From an uncultured Shinella sp. (GTDB taxonomy: Bacteria; Pseudomonadota; Alphaproteobacteria; Rhizobiales; Rhizobiaceae): a stretch of DNA of 6,474 bases. Position numbers and translations under genes: made by a program. The stretch covers positions 1 through 6,474 of the forward strand of contig CAMPIK010000138.1 of assembly GCA_946886325.1 (NCBI GenBank). Reading direction: 5' to 3'. The notes beneath the pieces were generated by a model. The model was not told where the DNA came from. It saw only the letters and a list, made by a program, of their open reading frames with translations, and searched no databases. Positions 5,240 to 6,474 of this stretch are shown piece after piece. Position 1 is the stretch's first letter, and each line of letters begins with the position of its first letter.

Positions 5240-6474
5240 ATGACACGCTTCATCATGCTGCAGGGCACCGGCTCCGATGTCGGAAAAACGGTATTGGTCG
5301 CAGGCCTCTGCCGGATCGCTTCGAATCGCGGCCTGAAGGTCCGCCCCTTCAAGCCGCAGAACATGTCCAATAACGCCGCCGTTTCGGATGACGGCGGCGA
5401 GATCGGCCGGGCGCAATGGCTGCAGGCGATGGCGGCGCGCGTGCCATCGTCTGTGCACATGAATCCGGTGCTGCTGAAACCGCAGTCGGAGACCGGCAGC
5501 CAGATCGTCGTGCAGGGCAAGGTTTTCGGTGAGGCGCGTGGTCGCGAATACCAGGCGCTGAAGCCGAAGCTGCTTGCGGCCGTCATGGACAGTTTCGCCC
5601 GTGTCGCCGATGGCGCCGACCTCGTGGTGGTCGAGGGCGCGGGATCGCCGGCCGAGATCAACCTTCGCGCCGGTGATATCGCCAATATGGGTTTTGCGAC
5701 GAGAGCAGGCGTTCCGGTGGTGCTTGTCGGCGATATCGACCGGGGCGGCGTCATCGCCTCGCTTGTCGGCACCCATGCGATCCTTGCCGACGAGGACCGG
5801 GCGATGATCGAAGGTTATGTCATCAACAAGTTCCGCGGCGACGTCACGCTCTTCGACGACGGGATCGCAGCCATCGGCGCCCATACCGGCTGGCCCTGCC
5901 GGGGCGTCGTTCCCTGGCTGAGGCAGGCTGCGCGCCTGCCGGCGGAGGATTCCGTCGTGCTGGAGCGGCTGGCGAACGGCACGGGCGGCGCGCTCAAGGT
6001 TGCCGTGCCGGTGCTGCCGCGCATCGCCAATTTCGACGACCTCGATCCGCTCAGGGCGGAGCCGGAGGTGGAGATGGTCTTCGTGCGCTCCGGCGAGGCC
6101 TTTCCGGCCGATGCCGGCCTCGTCATCCTGCCCGGTTCCAAATCGACCATCTCAGACCTCGAACATTTGCGGGCGCAGGGCTGGGACCGGGATATCCGCG
6201 CCCATTGCCGGCGCGGCGGCCATGTCATCGGCATTTGCGGCGGCTACCAGATGCTGGGAAGGGTCGTGCGCGATCCGCTCGGCATCGAGGGCGGGCGGCG
6301 CGAGATCGAGGGGCTCGGCCTTCTCGACGTCGAGACGGAAATGGCGCCGGAAAAGACCGTGCGCAACACGGTGGCCCGCTCCGAGGAGTTCGAGGTCGCG
6401 CTGGAAGGCTACGAGATCCATCTCGGCCGGACGGAAGGCCCGGACTGCGTACGGCCGATGACCGCCATCGACGG
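5240..6474 (+). CDS. cobQ: Cobyric acid synthase, N-terminal 411 codons (3' end outside window)
   Basis: Glutamine-dependent amidotransferase of cobalamin synthesis (CobQ/CbiP). It amidates the b, d, e and g carboxylates of adenosyl-cobyrinic acid a,c-diamide to cobyric acid, in the cytoplasm, using ATP and glutamine. Visible features are the P-loop-like GTGSDVGKT (9-17) of the dethiobiotin-synthetase-like ATP domain, [22 protein letters not shown], and the DIDRGGV segment. The glutaminase domain follows with ILPGSKST and the nucleophile C333 in [10 protein letters not shown], then [10 protein letters not shown]. The catalytic histidine of the glutaminase domain, usually near the C-terminus, would lie beyond the window; the family is about 480-490 residues long. 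The start is ATG at 5240 with AGGAGAG upstream. No cobalamin-riboswitch core (such as the AGCCAGGAGACCTGCC box) is seen in the 246 bases before it. It is divergent from the small basic protein gene. Confidence 0.95.
   Translation, partial: MTRFIMLQGTGSDVGKTVLVAGLCRIASNRGLKVRPFKPQNMSNNAAVSDDGGEIGRAQWLQAMAARVPSSVHMNPVLLKPQSETGSQIVVQGKVFGEARGREYQALKPKLLAAVMDSFARVADGADLVVVEGAGSPAEINLRAGDIANMGFATRAGVPVVLVGDIDRGGVIASLVGTHAILADEDRAMIEGYVINKFRGDVTLFDDGIAAIGAHTGWPCRGVVPWLRQAARLPAEDSVVLERLANGTGGALKVAVPVLPRIANFDDLDPLRAEPEVEMVFVRSGEAFPADAGLVILPGSKSTISDLEHLRAQGWDRDIRAHCRRGGHVIGICGGYQMLGRVVRDPLGIEGGRREIEGLGLLDVETEMAPEKTVRNTVARSEEFEVALEGYEIHLGRTEGPDCVRPMTAID

Overview
The window looks like chromosome of an alphaproteobacterium of the order Rhizobiales (Rhizobium, Agrobacterium, Ensifer or Shinella type). 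The reasons are the high GC, the strong G/C bias at third codon positions, the AGGA-type ribosome sites followed by 'ACACCCATG', and the gene content: betaine import, betaine-dependent methionine synthesis and the aerobic-type cobQ. No mobile element, CRISPR array, tRNA or rRNA is visible.

Layout. (1) 1-659, minus strand: the N-terminal 219 residues of a betaine/homocysteine S-methyltransferase, whose 3' end lies beyond the left edge. (2) 660-852: its promoter region, with a 20-bp palindrome inside a sigma70-like promoter, plus a hairpin that probably ends the neighbouring transporter transcript. (3) 853-4086, minus strand: a complete glycine-betaine/choline-type ABC importer in the order binding protein -> permease -> ATPase. 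The permease and ATPase genes overlap by 8 bp. The binding-protein gene is separated from the permease gene by 281 bp that starts with a 13-bp GC-rich hairpin. (4) 4087-4849: 763 bp without a convincing protein gene. It holds the leader of the binding-protein gene with several inverted repeats, a 15-codon ORF with a good Shine-Dalgarno sequence, a CtrA-like motif, and a chain of hairpins that could be a small RNA on the plus strand. (5) 4791-4993, minus strand: a 47-codon gene for a small basic protein of unknown function, with its own ribosome site and a textbook intrinsic terminator. (6) 4994-5239: a divergent control region with a perfect 10-10-10 inverted repeat and alternative pairing segments before cobQ. 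(7) 5240-6474, plus strand: the first 411 codons of cobQ (cobyric acid synthase), running off the right edge.

How it fits together. The importer brings betaine-type quaternary amines into the cell. The methyltransferase uses a betaine methyl group to turn homocysteine into methionine without cobalamin. It appears to be a separate transcription unit with its own operator, probably read by a methionine-cycle repressor, rather than a passive last gene of the importer operon. cobQ belongs to de novo cobalamin synthesis, and cobalamin serves the other methionine synthase, MetH, so the two routes to methionine sit close together here. The most interesting non-textbook material is the bmt operator, the small basic protein gene with the inverted repeat in front of it, and the structured 763-bp intergenic region.
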